A stretch of 64,000 bases of DNA from Thiomicrorhabdus sp965602805 (lineage in GTDB: Bacteria > Pseudomonadota > Gammaproteobacteria > Thiomicrospirales > Thiomicrospiraceae), in contig CBFCZK010000006.1 of assembly GCA_965602805.1 (NCBI GenBank), positions 83,452 to 147,451 of the forward strand, written 5' to 3'. The first letter of the stretch is position 1, and each line of letters opens with the position of its first letter. Made by a program: the position numbers and the translations under genes. A model generated the notes under the pieces. It saw nothing but the letters and a program-made list of their open reading frames with translations. It was not told the DNA's origin and searched no databases. This document shows positions 35,337 through 43,751 of the stretch, in pieces.

Positions 35337-35513
35337 AACTGTACTCCACTATGAAATAAATAAGACACCATTATAAAAATGGCGAAAATCCATCATAACA
35401 GAACACAAGATAAAGATAAGACTTAAATACACCTCGGTACGTAATAACAACCAACCAACTCGTGTCTACTTAAAGAGATGATTGATTGCATTCAATACAT
35501 GAAAATGAATAAA

Positions 35514-37646
35514 TCACCTCAAAACATTTTCAAATGAATCTTTTACATAGCCCAGACTTCTAGAGTCTGTTAAATCATACAATTCATGCTTTTTGTGTAA
35601 CTTTTGGCCACCATCTCTTGTCAAAAACTGCCAAGTAAAACCTGCGGTATCCGTTGTTGATTTAAAGGTAAAAAGACTAAGAGGCATTGAAAAGTAGAAG
35701 CCCTTGTCAAAACTCCCTTCACCAAACTCTTCCGCAGAAACATTGGTTTTCGTTGCCCAAAAGCCCATTTTAGCGCCACTTCTAAATTTACGACCAATAT
35801 CAATCGTAACCCCTTGATCTTTTGCTAAATACTGTCCGGCGCTCAGTTTGACTAAAACATGGCTATCGGTTTCGTAATAGCCGGTGAAATGTCCCGTCGC
35901 CACTGAGTAATCCCTAAAGCCAAACTTTTGATCAAAATCTCGTTGCTGAACATAATTAACATCCAAGCCCAAAGCCCACTGCTTACCGTGTGGACGATAC
36001 AACACCTCGGCACCCACACCACCGTACATCGATTCTAAATACCCAATATATCCCAGTGCAAAAACATCAGGAGAAATCGCTTCAAAGTCTAGCAATTGCA
36101 AGCTATTCATACGTAGCGGTGATGTCTTTAAATACTCTTTAATATTCGTTCGTACTCTCGGCAAATTCGAAGGCGCGGTATATTCAAATTGATCATAGTT
36201 ATCAATTAAGCCTAAATCTACCCCCCCACTCAACCAGCTATTTTGTCTAACAAAATAATTAGCATTCGCTGATAGGCTTAATTGATAGAGTAAAAACTCG
36301 TCTGGCCCACCAAAACTTCCTGAGAAACTTGGTTTAATTTCATAATCCAAATCGCCTTTAGGGGCTTCATATAAAATATCTGCTTTAGAATCTAAGGCTG
36401 TCGGCATAAAATCCGTAGATGCTAAAACAGTTCGAGAATTGGTTTCCAGCTGTGCCGCAGCTTTAAACTTCTCAACATCAAGTGAAATACTCGAAATATC
36501 CACGCCATTAAAGCTGTCGACAAAAACTAAATCCTCAGTCTCTTCAAGCGGGGTATTCAGTAATATTCGAGCAGCACGACCCAAACCTTTAGCAACCTCT
36601 TGATAATCTGACTGTTGACCTTTTATAATCAAATGTTCATGGTCACGGGAGACAGAGCTGACGTTGTAACCTGAGAACGCCTTTAGATCTTCAGCAACCT
36701 TAGGCCATTCCGTCACATCAGAATATGGTTTATCTAAGACCTCTACTGGCAGGGGGTCTAATACCTTCTTAGCCCCTGTAGACTTTAAATTCGTTTTAAA
36801 CGTAAGGCCAAGCATTGCCGTTGTTCCACGAACATAACCTAACTGTAGATCAATCGCATTATTAAAAGAGTAAACCAAACCAATATTAAGCGGACTTCTC
36901 TGCTCAAACACATTCCCCTGCGGTTCAGTCTGATAATTATTCGCATCATATTCTAATTTCAACGCCAGGGGAGAGGTATCAAAATGATATTCCGCGCCCG
37001 CAAACAGAGACACTCTTTCCCCTGAAAAGAAAACCGTTGGATCAATCGTCCCCCCAGAACCCACCGCAGTTTCACGGGAGTTAAAGCTATCAGAGAGCAG
37101 CGTCAACGGATTTCTAATATGTCCTTGAGTTCCGAGATAGCCCCACCCCATACCGAAGGTTAAATCGATATTTTTAATCTGTTTACTGGCAACAATATAC
37201 TCGCCCGAAAACAAGCCCGTTCCACCCACATCATTAATACCCAATGAAACCTCAGGTAAATAATAAGTCTCTTCTAAAAGCTGAACTTTAATATCCGTTG
37301 ATTTATCTTTATAGCTTTGCGAACCAGCAATGCTCGCTCCGTATAATCTATTTTCAATATCCGTATATTTAAACAACACCTGAAGCCAAGGCAGTGGCTG
37401 ACCTATTACGCTATAACGATTATAAGGAGAGGCTTGAGATAAGTGGATGGCAAAACTACCTTCTTCTAACATCCGCGCAGAAGGCATTTCAACCAATCCA
37501 CTTGGCCCCGAAACAGTCTGAGTAACCATTAAAGGCTGAGCGAAAACGGCAAAACTAAGGCAAGTAAATAGCCCGCCTAAAATGGGCTTTACAAAAGCAA
37601 GCAAGCGAATAGCAGAGATCAAGGTATCACCTGCAATGCTAACCAT
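35514..37646 (-). CDS. yjbH: YjbH/GfcD-family outer-membrane exopolysaccharide protein
   Basis: A protein of about 710 aa. A signal peptide ending SFAVFAQ is followed by GPSGLVEMPSARMLEEGSFAIHLS, the opening of the YjbH family. The rest is rich in alternating aromatic strands (VLFKYTDIENRLYG, ALGLDVNYVQQRDFDQKFG), as expected for outer-membrane barrels. YjbH homologues belong to yjbEFGH/gfcABCD operons of group-4-capsule-like polysaccharides, and structural proposals give it two barrels. The frame starts at 37718, but MVSIAGD at 37646 places the signal peptide sensibly. It overlaps the end of the GfcC-like gene. Confidence 0.82.
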   Translation of the reverse strand: MVSIAGDTLISAIRLLAFVKPILGGLFTCLSFAVFAQPLMVTQTVSGPSGLVEMPSARMLEEGSFAIHLSQASPYNRYSVIGQPLPWLQVLFKYTDIENRLYGASIAGSQSYKDKSTDIKVQLLEETYYLPEVSLGINDVGGTGLFSGEYIVASKQIKNIDLTFGMGWGYLGTQGHIRNPLTLLSDSFNSRETAVGSGGTIDPTVFFSGERVSLFAGAEYHFDTSPLALKLEYDANNYQTEPQGNVFEQRSPLNIGLVYSFNNAIDLQLGYVRGTTAMLGLTFKTNLKSTGAKKVLDPLPVEVLDKPYSDVTEWPKVAEDLKAFSGYNVSSVSRDHEHLIIKGQQSDYQEVAKGLGRAARILLNTPLEETEDLVFVDSFNGVDISSISLDVEKFKAAAQLETNSRTVLASTDFMPTALDSKADILYEAPKGDLDYEIKPSFSGSFGGPDEFLLYQLSLSANANYFVRQNSWLSGGVDLGLIDNYDQFEYTAPSNLPRVRTNIKEYLKTSPLRMNSLQLLDFEAISPDVFALGYIGYLESMYGGVGAEVLYRPHGKQWALGLDVNYVQQRDFDQKFGFRDYSVATGHFTGYYETDSHVLVKLSAGQYLAKDQGVTIDIGRKFRSGAKMGFWATKTNVSAEEFGEGSFDKGFYFSMPLSLFTFKSTTDTAGFTWQFLTRDGGQKLHKKHELYDLTDSRSLGYVKDSFENVLR

Positions 37647-38371
37647 TCCATCAACCTTGGATAAAATTGTGGTGCAACCTCTTCGATGTCCATTCCTGAA
37701 AATTCGGTAATCAACCAAGCACCTGGGGCAGCGTAGTGTTCATCGTTTGTCCACCAACCCACTTTAACCCTAACCACCGAAGTGTTTGGCTGGACAATCC
37801 ATAGCCAACCAGGCTGACAATCAGTGCAAATAGGATTTTGATTAACGATATCGTTCACACTTAAGCTTGAATTGTATTCAATAGAATTTACTTTGAAACC
37901 AAGCATGTTTATGATTTTTGGCATTTTAGGAAAATGAAATATTGCATCTACAGTGAGTATTCTGTTTTTTAAAGGCAACATTTCAACGTGAAACAGATCT
38001 AAATCCATATTGACAACACGCCCGGTCGCGGGCTGCATAGAGACTCGATCTGAGATATTCTGAAAATACTTACGGGCGGTCGTTGACTCTGCTTGTTGAA
38101 TAATCTTGTTGAGGTCTTTTAACAGATTATCTTTAAGTTTTTGCTGATGTAGCACTCGATAAGGCTCTACCCATGAAGCAGCATAGAGAAATGCACATTC
38201 AGTTGAATCTGCCATTGTTAACACATTAAATAGAGAAATTTTCTCAGGTATGATTACAGATTTGGGTTGTTCGACACAACCTGAATAAGTGATATTAAAT
38301 TCTGCTTGAACCATCATAGATAAATGGACTAACAGCACTCCACTGAAAAGCTTAACCATCAAAGACTTCAT
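37619..38371 (-). CDS. yjbG: YjbG/GfcC-family periplasmic capsule protein
   Basis: A protein of about 250 aa. The signal peptide MKSLMVKLFSGVLLVHLSMMVQA starts at the ATG at 38371; the longer frame to 38455 lies inside the previous gene. The mature part begins FNITYSGCVEQPKSV, a SLBB-like beta domain, and ends with PGAWLITEFSGMDIEEVAPQFYPRLMEWLALQ. GfcC is a soluble periplasmic protein of group 4 capsule secretion. Identity is supported mainly by order and size within E-F-G-H. Confidence 0.75.
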   Translation of the reverse strand: MKSLMVKLFSGVLLVHLSMMVQAEFNITYSGCVEQPKSVIIPEKISLFNVLTMADSTECAFLYAASWVEPYRVLHQQKLKDNLLKDLNKIIQQAESTTARKYFQNISDRVSMQPATGRVVNMDLDLFHVEMLPLKNRILTVDAIFHFPKMPKIINMLGFKVNSIEYNSSLSVNDIVNQNPICTDCQPGWLWIVQPNTSVVRVKVGWWTNDEHYAAPGAWLITEFSGMDIEEVAPQFYPRLMEWLALQVIP

Positions 38372-39087
38372 GGATATGCCACCTGGCGCCAGGGCTTGAC
38401 GACTTGATAGTGTATTTCGGGTACATTTGGCCCCCACTTCTGAATGGACTCCCAAATAAAGTTGGTTTTAGTATCTTTCCAATACACATTGGTATAACTG
38501 TAATCCATACTCGGTATCTGAATCTGCTCTTCAATTCTAAGAAGCTTAACAGGCAATCCCCACAAAACACGCTCTTCAAAAGAAACACCCTCAATGGTTA
38601 AAGTCCCTTTAACCGCAAAACGATTTAAACTCAGGAAATCTAATGTAATCGGTAGTTTAACCCGCTGATTTAATGCAAACCCCTGTAACTCAAAACGTTT
38701 CCACAAAGCATCCGCTTTAATAGAAGAAAGCTCTGATTGAACATTATAGACTTGCGTCACACGGCCTGAGTTTGTGGTAAATCCAAAGCGATCCTGACTG
38801 TACCATTTAAGTTCATTCCCTGACATGTGGCCTAAGGGCATTAGGACATTATGATTTTTATTCAGTGAAACTTGCATAACAGCATAAGGGAGTTTTTCTG
38901 CCTCAGACTGAGACAAGTTCTGCTTTGCAGACAACGCTTGATAGGCCGAATAAAATGCAGCAAATGGACTCTCTTGCTCGCGGTTAGTAGAACAACCAGA
39001 CAAAACCAGCAAGCCCGCCACAATCCAGAGCCAACGTATAAAAAAACCGCCTATTAGGCGGCTTTTAAAAGAACAAAAATAAGTCAT
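38368..39087 (-). CDS. yjbF: YjbF/GfcB-family lipoprotein
   Basis: A 239-aa protein with a lipobox LVLSGCSTN near residue 32, hence an acylated, probably outer-membrane lipoprotein. The mature sequence FAAFYSAYQALSAKQNLSQSEAEKLPYAVMQVSL matches the YjbF family opening. It follows the YjbE gene by 9 bp with no ribosome site that I can see. A strong intrinsic terminator lies across codons 8-16, before the end of the signal peptide, so expression probably depends on read-through. Confidence 0.85.
   Translation of the reverse strand: MTYFCSFKSRLIGGFFIRWLWIVAGLLVLSGCSTNREQESPFAAFYSAYQALSAKQNLSQSEAEKLPYAVMQVSLNKNHNVLMPLGHMSGNELKWYSQDRFGFTTNSGRVTQVYNVQSELSSIKADALWKRFELQGFALNQRVKLPITLDFLSLNRFAVKGTLTIEGVSFEERVLWGLPVKLLRIEEQIQIPSMDYSYTNVYWKDTKTNFIWESIQKWGPNVPEIHYQVVKPWRQVAYP
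39040..39066 (-). terminator. Intrinsic terminator inside the yjbF 5' coding region
   Basis: Read leftward, AAAGCCGCC-TAATA-GGCGGTTTT forms a 9-bp stem (one G-T pair) followed by further T. It sits about 30 bp past the yjbE stop and within the yjbF signal-peptide codons. Confidence 0.75.
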
Positions 39088-39096
39088 GATAACGAT

Positions 39097-39393
39097 TTAA
39101 TTAGTCGTACCAGTTGTTCCTGAGTTTTTATTTTCGTTGTTGTTTGTAACAACCACCGCACCCGCAACCACTGCACCACCAACAATCGCAACAGTAGAAA
39201 GACCAGCAAGACCCGCCGCACCCGCTGCAGCCGCCGCTCCACCAGCCGCTGCACCACCTGCTGCCGCTGCCGCACCACCTGCGCCGCCAGCGGAAGCTCC
39301 TACAACCCCTACTGCTGCAGCTGCATGTACACTAGGAACCATCATGACAGAACAAACTGCCGCCGCCGCTACTAACTTCATTAAGTCTTTCAT
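39097..39393 (-). CDS. yjbE: YjbE/GfcA-like small Ala/Gly-rich secreted protein
   Basis: A 98-aa protein. A signal peptide (MKLVAAAAVCSVMMVPSVHA) is followed by about 65 residues of almost only Ala, Gly and Val, with a repeated GGAAA pattern, and a polar Asn/Thr tail. It matches YjbE/GfcA in size, composition and position. The function of these proteins is poorly known. The start at 39393 is preceded by an excellent GGAGAAG; an in-frame ATG at 39405 overlaps that ribosome site and is not used. It has its own promoter. Confidence 0.8.
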   Translation of the reverse strand: MKDLMKLVAAAAVCSVMMVPSVHAAAAVGVVGASAGGAGGAAAAAGGAAAGGAAAAAGAAGLAGLSTVAIVGGAVVAGAVVVTNNNENKNSGTTGTTN

Positions 39394-39436
39394 ATTCTTC
39401 TCCATTTATTCATTAGTTAATTCAATTAATCTGTGG

Positions 39437-39465
39437 ATTATCCACTAAGTCTATTCATTTGTAAA
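39437..39465 (-). promoter_or_regulatory. Sigma-70 promoter of yjbEFGH
   Basis: Read leftward, TTTACA (-35, 39460-39465), 17-bp spacer, GATAAT (-10, 39437-39442). It is about 45 bp before the yjbE start and separates yjbEFGH from wza/wzc. Confidence 0.55.
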
Positions 39466-39529
39466 TATTTCTACTTAGAGTTAAAACCTATTTATTAGAT
39501 TTTTTTTGCAAACAAAACAAATGCTTAAC

Positions 39530-40609
39530 TTATTCTATTTGACTGTTCATTCTCACTAAACGGGTAGTACGCCAATCCAGAATTAGAGCTAAAAACAGGG
39601 ACAGCATCAAACCCAAAACAAAGCCAACCGCAACCATCAAACCTTTTTTAGGACTAGAGGCTTGTTCAGCGACAATCGCCGGATCAATAACCTTAAAAAC
39701 ATACTCCTGTTTAACTTGTGCAAAAGTAACCTTCTTAAGATTATCCTCAATCATTTGCAAGGCGATGGTTCTAAAGTCTTGCAATTCAATCGTCGGCAGT
39801 TTGTCCTGCATATACGTAATGGTCGCTTGAGACTCTGCAATGGCCTTTTGGCGTAATTCATTATCCACCCGCAAGACTAATTCATTTGCCCAATCTCTGG
39901 CCACAATAGGATCAATCCACTTGATTTTTAAAGTAAACATCCCTGATTTTGAATCTTCGGAAATAGATAAAACGTTTTTACTAAAAAAGTCTACAGCACT
40001 GTAAACAGAAGGCTCACCTTCTCCTAAAAGCTCCTGCCCCTCATAACTGAACTTGGCTCCACCTTCGGCGCTGCCCAAAAGACTGGTAATCGTTTCTTTA
40101 AAGCTACCCGTAAAACGCTCAGAGACTAACCAACGGCTATTCCCTCCGTCCCATGACTTATAAAATAACTGCTTCTTTAAATCCATTTCAAGAATGTAAT
40201 CTTTCAAAAAACGTTTTGACTTTAACGTGGTCACAGCCTCGGCAGACAGGGCCATCTCACCACCGGAAGGTAAAGAAATACCTGCTAAACTTGCCAAGCC
40301 ACCATACTTAGAAGCCAAACTACTATCGCCGCCGCCCGACACAGGCATGAGAGAAACACTCGACTCATATTGCGGAGTGATAAATAAAGTGGCTAACGCA
40401 ACACTAAACGTCACCAGGCCTGTTAAAACCAAAATAAGCCATTTACGTTTCATCAAACTTGACCAAAGTTCAGCCAGATCAATCTCATCCTCTGCTAATA
40501 GTTGGTTAGTATTTTGGTGAAGTAATGCTTGTAACATCTCCGGCGTCAGTTCAATTTTAGTGCTTTCTGTAGACGTAGCGCCTGGCACTTTGACAGATTC
40601 TGCAGGCAT
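39530..40609 (-). CDS. Wzc/Wzz-like polysaccharide co-polymerase without kinase domain
   Basis: A 359-aa protein. The cytoplasmic IDLAELWSSLMKRKW is followed by TM1 (LILVLTGLVTFSVALATLF), a periplasmic domain and a C-terminal TM (KKGLMVAVGFVLGLMLSLFLALILDW). A membrane-proximal Gly/Ser stretch, KYGGLASLAGISLPSGG, is typical of Wzz/Wzc proteins. There is no Walker ATPase, so it is a PCP-1-like protein rather than a full Wzc. It overlaps the Wza-like gene by one base and probably forms an export pair with it. Confidence 0.88.
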   Translation of the reverse strand: MPAESVKVPGATSTESTKIELTPEMLQALLHQNTNQLLAEDEIDLAELWSSLMKRKWLILVLTGLVTFSVALATLFITPQYESSVSLMPVSGGGDSSLASKYGGLASLAGISLPSGGEMALSAEAVTTLKSKRFLKDYILEMDLKKQLFYKSWDGGNSRWLVSERFTGSFKETITSLLGSAEGGAKFSYEGQELLGEGEPSVYSAVDFFSKNVLSISEDSKSGMFTLKIKWIDPIVARDWANELVLRVDNELRQKAIAESQATITYMQDKLPTIELQDFRTIALQMIEDNLKKVTFAQVKQEYVFKVIDPAIVAEQASSPKKGLMVAVGFVLGLMLSLFLALILDWRTTRLVRMNSQIE

Positions 40610-43086
40610 TAATTAATCACCCCTAGTGTTTGTAATGTCGCCGCTGTAATCGCCAGATTAGATAAGATTTTTGTCACCGCTGTCCAGGTCACAATTGGAC
40701 TCACGCGTTCGACATCCATTGGCACAATAATCGCATCACCCGGTCTTAAATTTAAATCGGCATCACGACTGAATAAACTGCTTTCATACTTTATGATTGA
40801 ACCGTCGCCACGCACGATATAAATCGAATCCGCATCAGAACGTTTGGTCACGCCACCTGACTGCTGTAGATAATCCTCGATATTCAATCCCGCTTGATAA
40901 AGTAACGAAGCCGGGCGAGAGACTTCGCCCATGACAATAATTTCATTGGAACGTTTAGGGATAATCAACTCATCTCCATCGCGCAATTCTAGCTGTAGAC
41001 TGGCTTGATAACGTGTTTCCTCTTCTGGATTTAATCCAATGACTAAACGACCTAAAGCAGGCGTTGCCTTTACTTTAGTTATTAGGTTTTGCCCCAGCGT
41101 GGCAATCGAAGCAGTGTCTTTTTCAGAACCCGATTCCGTCTTTAACGAGAACAATAAACCTTTCTCGAGCTCATCTGCCATGGCATCCATTTCGCGTCTT
41201 TCTTGGCTTTTTAAAGCACTGCGCGTGAAGACTGTATTCTGTGGTGCTGCCCACTGTGTAAAACCACCCGCTCTCAGCAAAACGCTTTCCAACGTGTCAC
41301 CTGGTTTAATAACATAAGCACCAGGATAAGCCACCTCTCCTTTAATGACGACCGTCTCAGAAGCATCCGACCAATCCGACACTTGCTTAACGGTTAAGGA
41401 ATCATAAGACTGCAAGAGCACATTATGTCGAATATCACCCGCCAATGCTTTCGTTAAATTCACAACCAACGTTTCAACTTCGCGACGTTCACCATTAACG
41501 ATTGCATAACGAATGATTTCTGCCTCATTCAGCATTGCTGAAGGTGTTAAAGCCCCACACATCTGCAAAAGATCTGACACACGCATCTCTTTGACAAGCG
41601 GATAAAGACCAGGATACTTAACCACACCTCGAACAGACACTTCCTTGCTTGGATTCATCGGCGTTGCTTGTGGCTTAATTAAAGCCAAAAGCACATCTAT
41701 TTGAGTCCGTCTAGCCTCTGGTGCATTCGATGAAAGAATAATGACTTCATCCCTAGGCAGCAAATCAATATTCTCTACAGAGGATGGTTGATTATTTGCA
41801 AACAACCAATTTGCTTTCAACACTTCATAATCACTAGCAATTTTAGTTTGACGCTTGATGAGCAGCAGTGATAAATCGGCATCATTTGTAAAATGACTAC
41901 GACTCGGCAATAAATCCAAAAGTTTTAAACCGGGTTGCCATGCTAACAAGCCATTATGAGATACTTCACCAGAAAGTTTTACCAAGCGATTCATAGCAGC
42001 CGTCACTTTAGGGATCGTGATTTTATCGCCTGCTTTAATTTGGTATTTAGCACCTGAATTTTGGGTAAAATCTAAGCTAAAAGTCTGGCGAGATTCGGCC
42101 GTACTAATACGTGAAAGCTGAACAGATTTTGCATAAGCATCTGACTTTAAACCACCCGCTAACGTAATTAAATCAGCCAATGTTTTTTCATGCTTTATTT
42201 CATATAAAGCAGGTTTCAAAACTTCACCACTTACTGAAATCTGCTTGGCTAACTTTGGAATAAAGACGGTATCGCCCGGTTGCAGACGTTTATCACTCGA
42301 CGTATCGCCTTTAAGCAATAGATCATATAAATCTAATGTCTTAATAAGTCGCCCTTGACGTTTAAGTTGCACATGACGATAGGAGGCAATATCCGTTAGA
42401 CCACCACTGACATACAAAGCATGTGTCATTGTAGCCATACCACTTACAAGATAAGAACCAGGAGTACGGGATTCACCGAGCACAAAGATTCTAAATGAAC
42501 GCAATTCACCCATCGTAATGGAGGCATTCACTCCGACACCCAAGCTTTTCAATTTATTCGTCAAAAAAACCTTGGCTTCACTAAAATCCATTCCTGACAA
42601 GGTAATAGGACCTAACGAAGGCATTGATACCTGCCCGTTTCGATCAATCACCAACTCATAAGACTCGTTCTTAGATCCAAAGAGATGAACTTTAAGCTGA
42701 TCTCCTGGCCCCAAAATATAATCTGTTGGCACTGGGATATCATTCACAGGAGCAAAAGTAGTCGGTTGACCTGCAAAAAGGAAAGCACCAAATGGCTTTA
42801 ATATTGTCGAGTCAACTTCCTCAACTATATCTAACTTAAATCCATCAACGCGGGATGATTCAATGTCATTCGGGAACTCAACAACAGGTTTAACACTATC
42901 CACCATTGGCTCAGGCATCTGAGAGACCCCTGAACCTGAACCCAACTGCCCCATCATGGCTCTCTTCTCGGATTCAGGCAAGTTTTGCAACATTTGTAAC
43001 TGCTCAGCACTAGGCATCATCGCCTGAGAGACAGAGGACAAAAGAACACCTGCAAAAACAAGAATAAAACCAAACACCTGAAACAT
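40609..43086 (-). CDS. Wza/OtnA-like polysaccharide export protein with multiple SLBB domains
   Basis: An 825-aa protein, about twice the length of E. coli Wza. The signal peptide is FGFILVFAGVLLSSVSQA. A Poly_export domain follows at about 125-205 (YILGPGDQLKVHLFG, RNGQVSMPSLGPITL). Several SLBB domains come next (for example IFVLGESRTPGSYLV, ISVSGEVLKPALYEI, VVIKGEVAYPGAYVI, IIVMGEVSRPASLLY). No lipobox Cys is present. It should form the outer-membrane/periplasmic conduit with the adjacent co-polymerase. The 43087-43355 gap upstream contains a TATAAT-like box near 43126 but no clear gene. Confidence 0.88.
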   Translation of the reverse strand: MFQVFGFILVFAGVLLSSVSQAMMPSAEQLQMLQNLPESEKRAMMGQLGSGSGVSQMPEPMVDSVKPVVEFPNDIESSRVDGFKLDIVEEVDSTILKPFGAFLFAGQPTTFAPVNDIPVPTDYILGPGDQLKVHLFGSKNESYELVIDRNGQVSMPSLGPITLSGMDFSEAKVFLTNKLKSLGVGVNASITMGELRSFRIFVLGESRTPGSYLVSGMATMTHALYVSGGLTDIASYRHVQLKRQGRLIKTLDLYDLLLKGDTSSDKRLQPGDTVFIPKLAKQISVSGEVLKPALYEIKHEKTLADLITLAGGLKSDAYAKSVQLSRISTAESRQTFSLDFTQNSGAKYQIKAGDKITIPKVTAAMNRLVKLSGEVSHNGLLAWQPGLKLLDLLPSRSHFTNDADLSLLLIKRQTKIASDYEVLKANWLFANNQPSSVENIDLLPRDEVIILSSNAPEARRTQIDVLLALIKPQATPMNPSKEVSVRGVVKYPGLYPLVKEMRVSDLLQMCGALTPSAMLNEAEIIRYAIVNGERREVETLVVNLTKALAGDIRHNVLLQSYDSLTVKQVSDWSDASETVVIKGEVAYPGAYVIKPGDTLESVLLRAGGFTQWAAPQNTVFTRSALKSQERREMDAMADELEKGLLFSLKTESGSEKDTASIATLGQNLITKVKATPALGRLVIGLNPEEETRYQASLQLELRDGDELIIPKRSNEIIVMGEVSRPASLLYQAGLNIEDYLQQSGGVTKRSDADSIYIVRGDGSIIKYESSLFSRDADLNLRPGDAIIVPMDVERVSPIVTWTAVTKILSNLAITAATLQTLGVIN

Positions 43087-43355
43087 ATTTATACCTTTTA
43101 CTAAGGAGTTGAATTAACGTCCAAAATTATACTTACTTATGTGTAAAGACGGGGGGAATATTTGAACATTATGGACGATTTAAGTAAATTGCAGATGATT
43201 CATAATGAAACTGTACATTAATACGTAGATGGTGCCTTACCACCGATTTTTCCAGAAATTTTAGAGACCACACCTTTACTGATAAACATCATAAAAAACA
43301 CGCTGACCCATGCTCAAAAAATCACTTAGCTCCAACAAGCAATTCAACCTATAAC

Positions 43356-43741
43356 CTAGTTGAGGTAGTCCACAATATTTAAGTTATGGTTAAACCCATC
43401 TACTAACTTCGTAAGTTGATTTGAGACAGCCTCAAAGTCATTTTCACTCAGATGTTTTTGCAGGATTTCTAATTCACTAACGAATTCATCATAAGGTAGA
43501 TAGTCTTCATGGGCTTTCATGATTCTTGGGTGCTCGGTGCCATCGACGTTATCGCCAATTAGGAGTTCTTCATAGAGCTTTTCACCTGGGCGTAGGCCCG
43601 GTATATTGAATTTCAATATCACCATGACCCGAGGCATCCATGACTTCTAAACCAGACAAATGAATGACTCTAGCCGCTAAATCGGCAATTTTGACAGGTT
43701 CGCCCATATCTAATACAAAAACATCACCACCAACATCCATA
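43356..43741 (-). pseudogene. Frameshifted C-terminal fragment of a CapD/WbpM-type nucleotide-sugar dehydratase
   Basis: Two overlapping frames read as one remnant. From 43741, MDVGGDVFVLDMGEPVKIADLA...GDIEIQYTG matches the family's C-terminal region. The frame is then lost at a run GGGCC, where GGCC would restore it. The next frame continues GLRPGEKLYEELLIGDNVDGTEHPRIMKA to the stop at 43356. The Rossmann domain and SDR active site are absent; the fragment begins about 10 bp after the glmS stop. It is a decayed piece of a UDP-GlcNAc 4,6-dehydratase/epimerase gene, probably left from an older polysaccharide locus. Confidence 0.8.
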
Positions 43742-43751
43742 TTTTTAAATC

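Noticed and set aside
39137..39448. Pro/Ala-rich plus-strand ORF opposite yjbE
   Set aside because: An antisense shadow of the Ala/Gly-rich coding repeat; the minus frame has signal peptide, promoter and ribosome site.
43171..43329. Plus-strand reading MDDLSKLQMIHNETVH, stop, then YVDGALPPIFPEILET in the same frame
   Set aside because: Short, interrupted by a stop, with no family resemblance; could be a relic, but unsupported.
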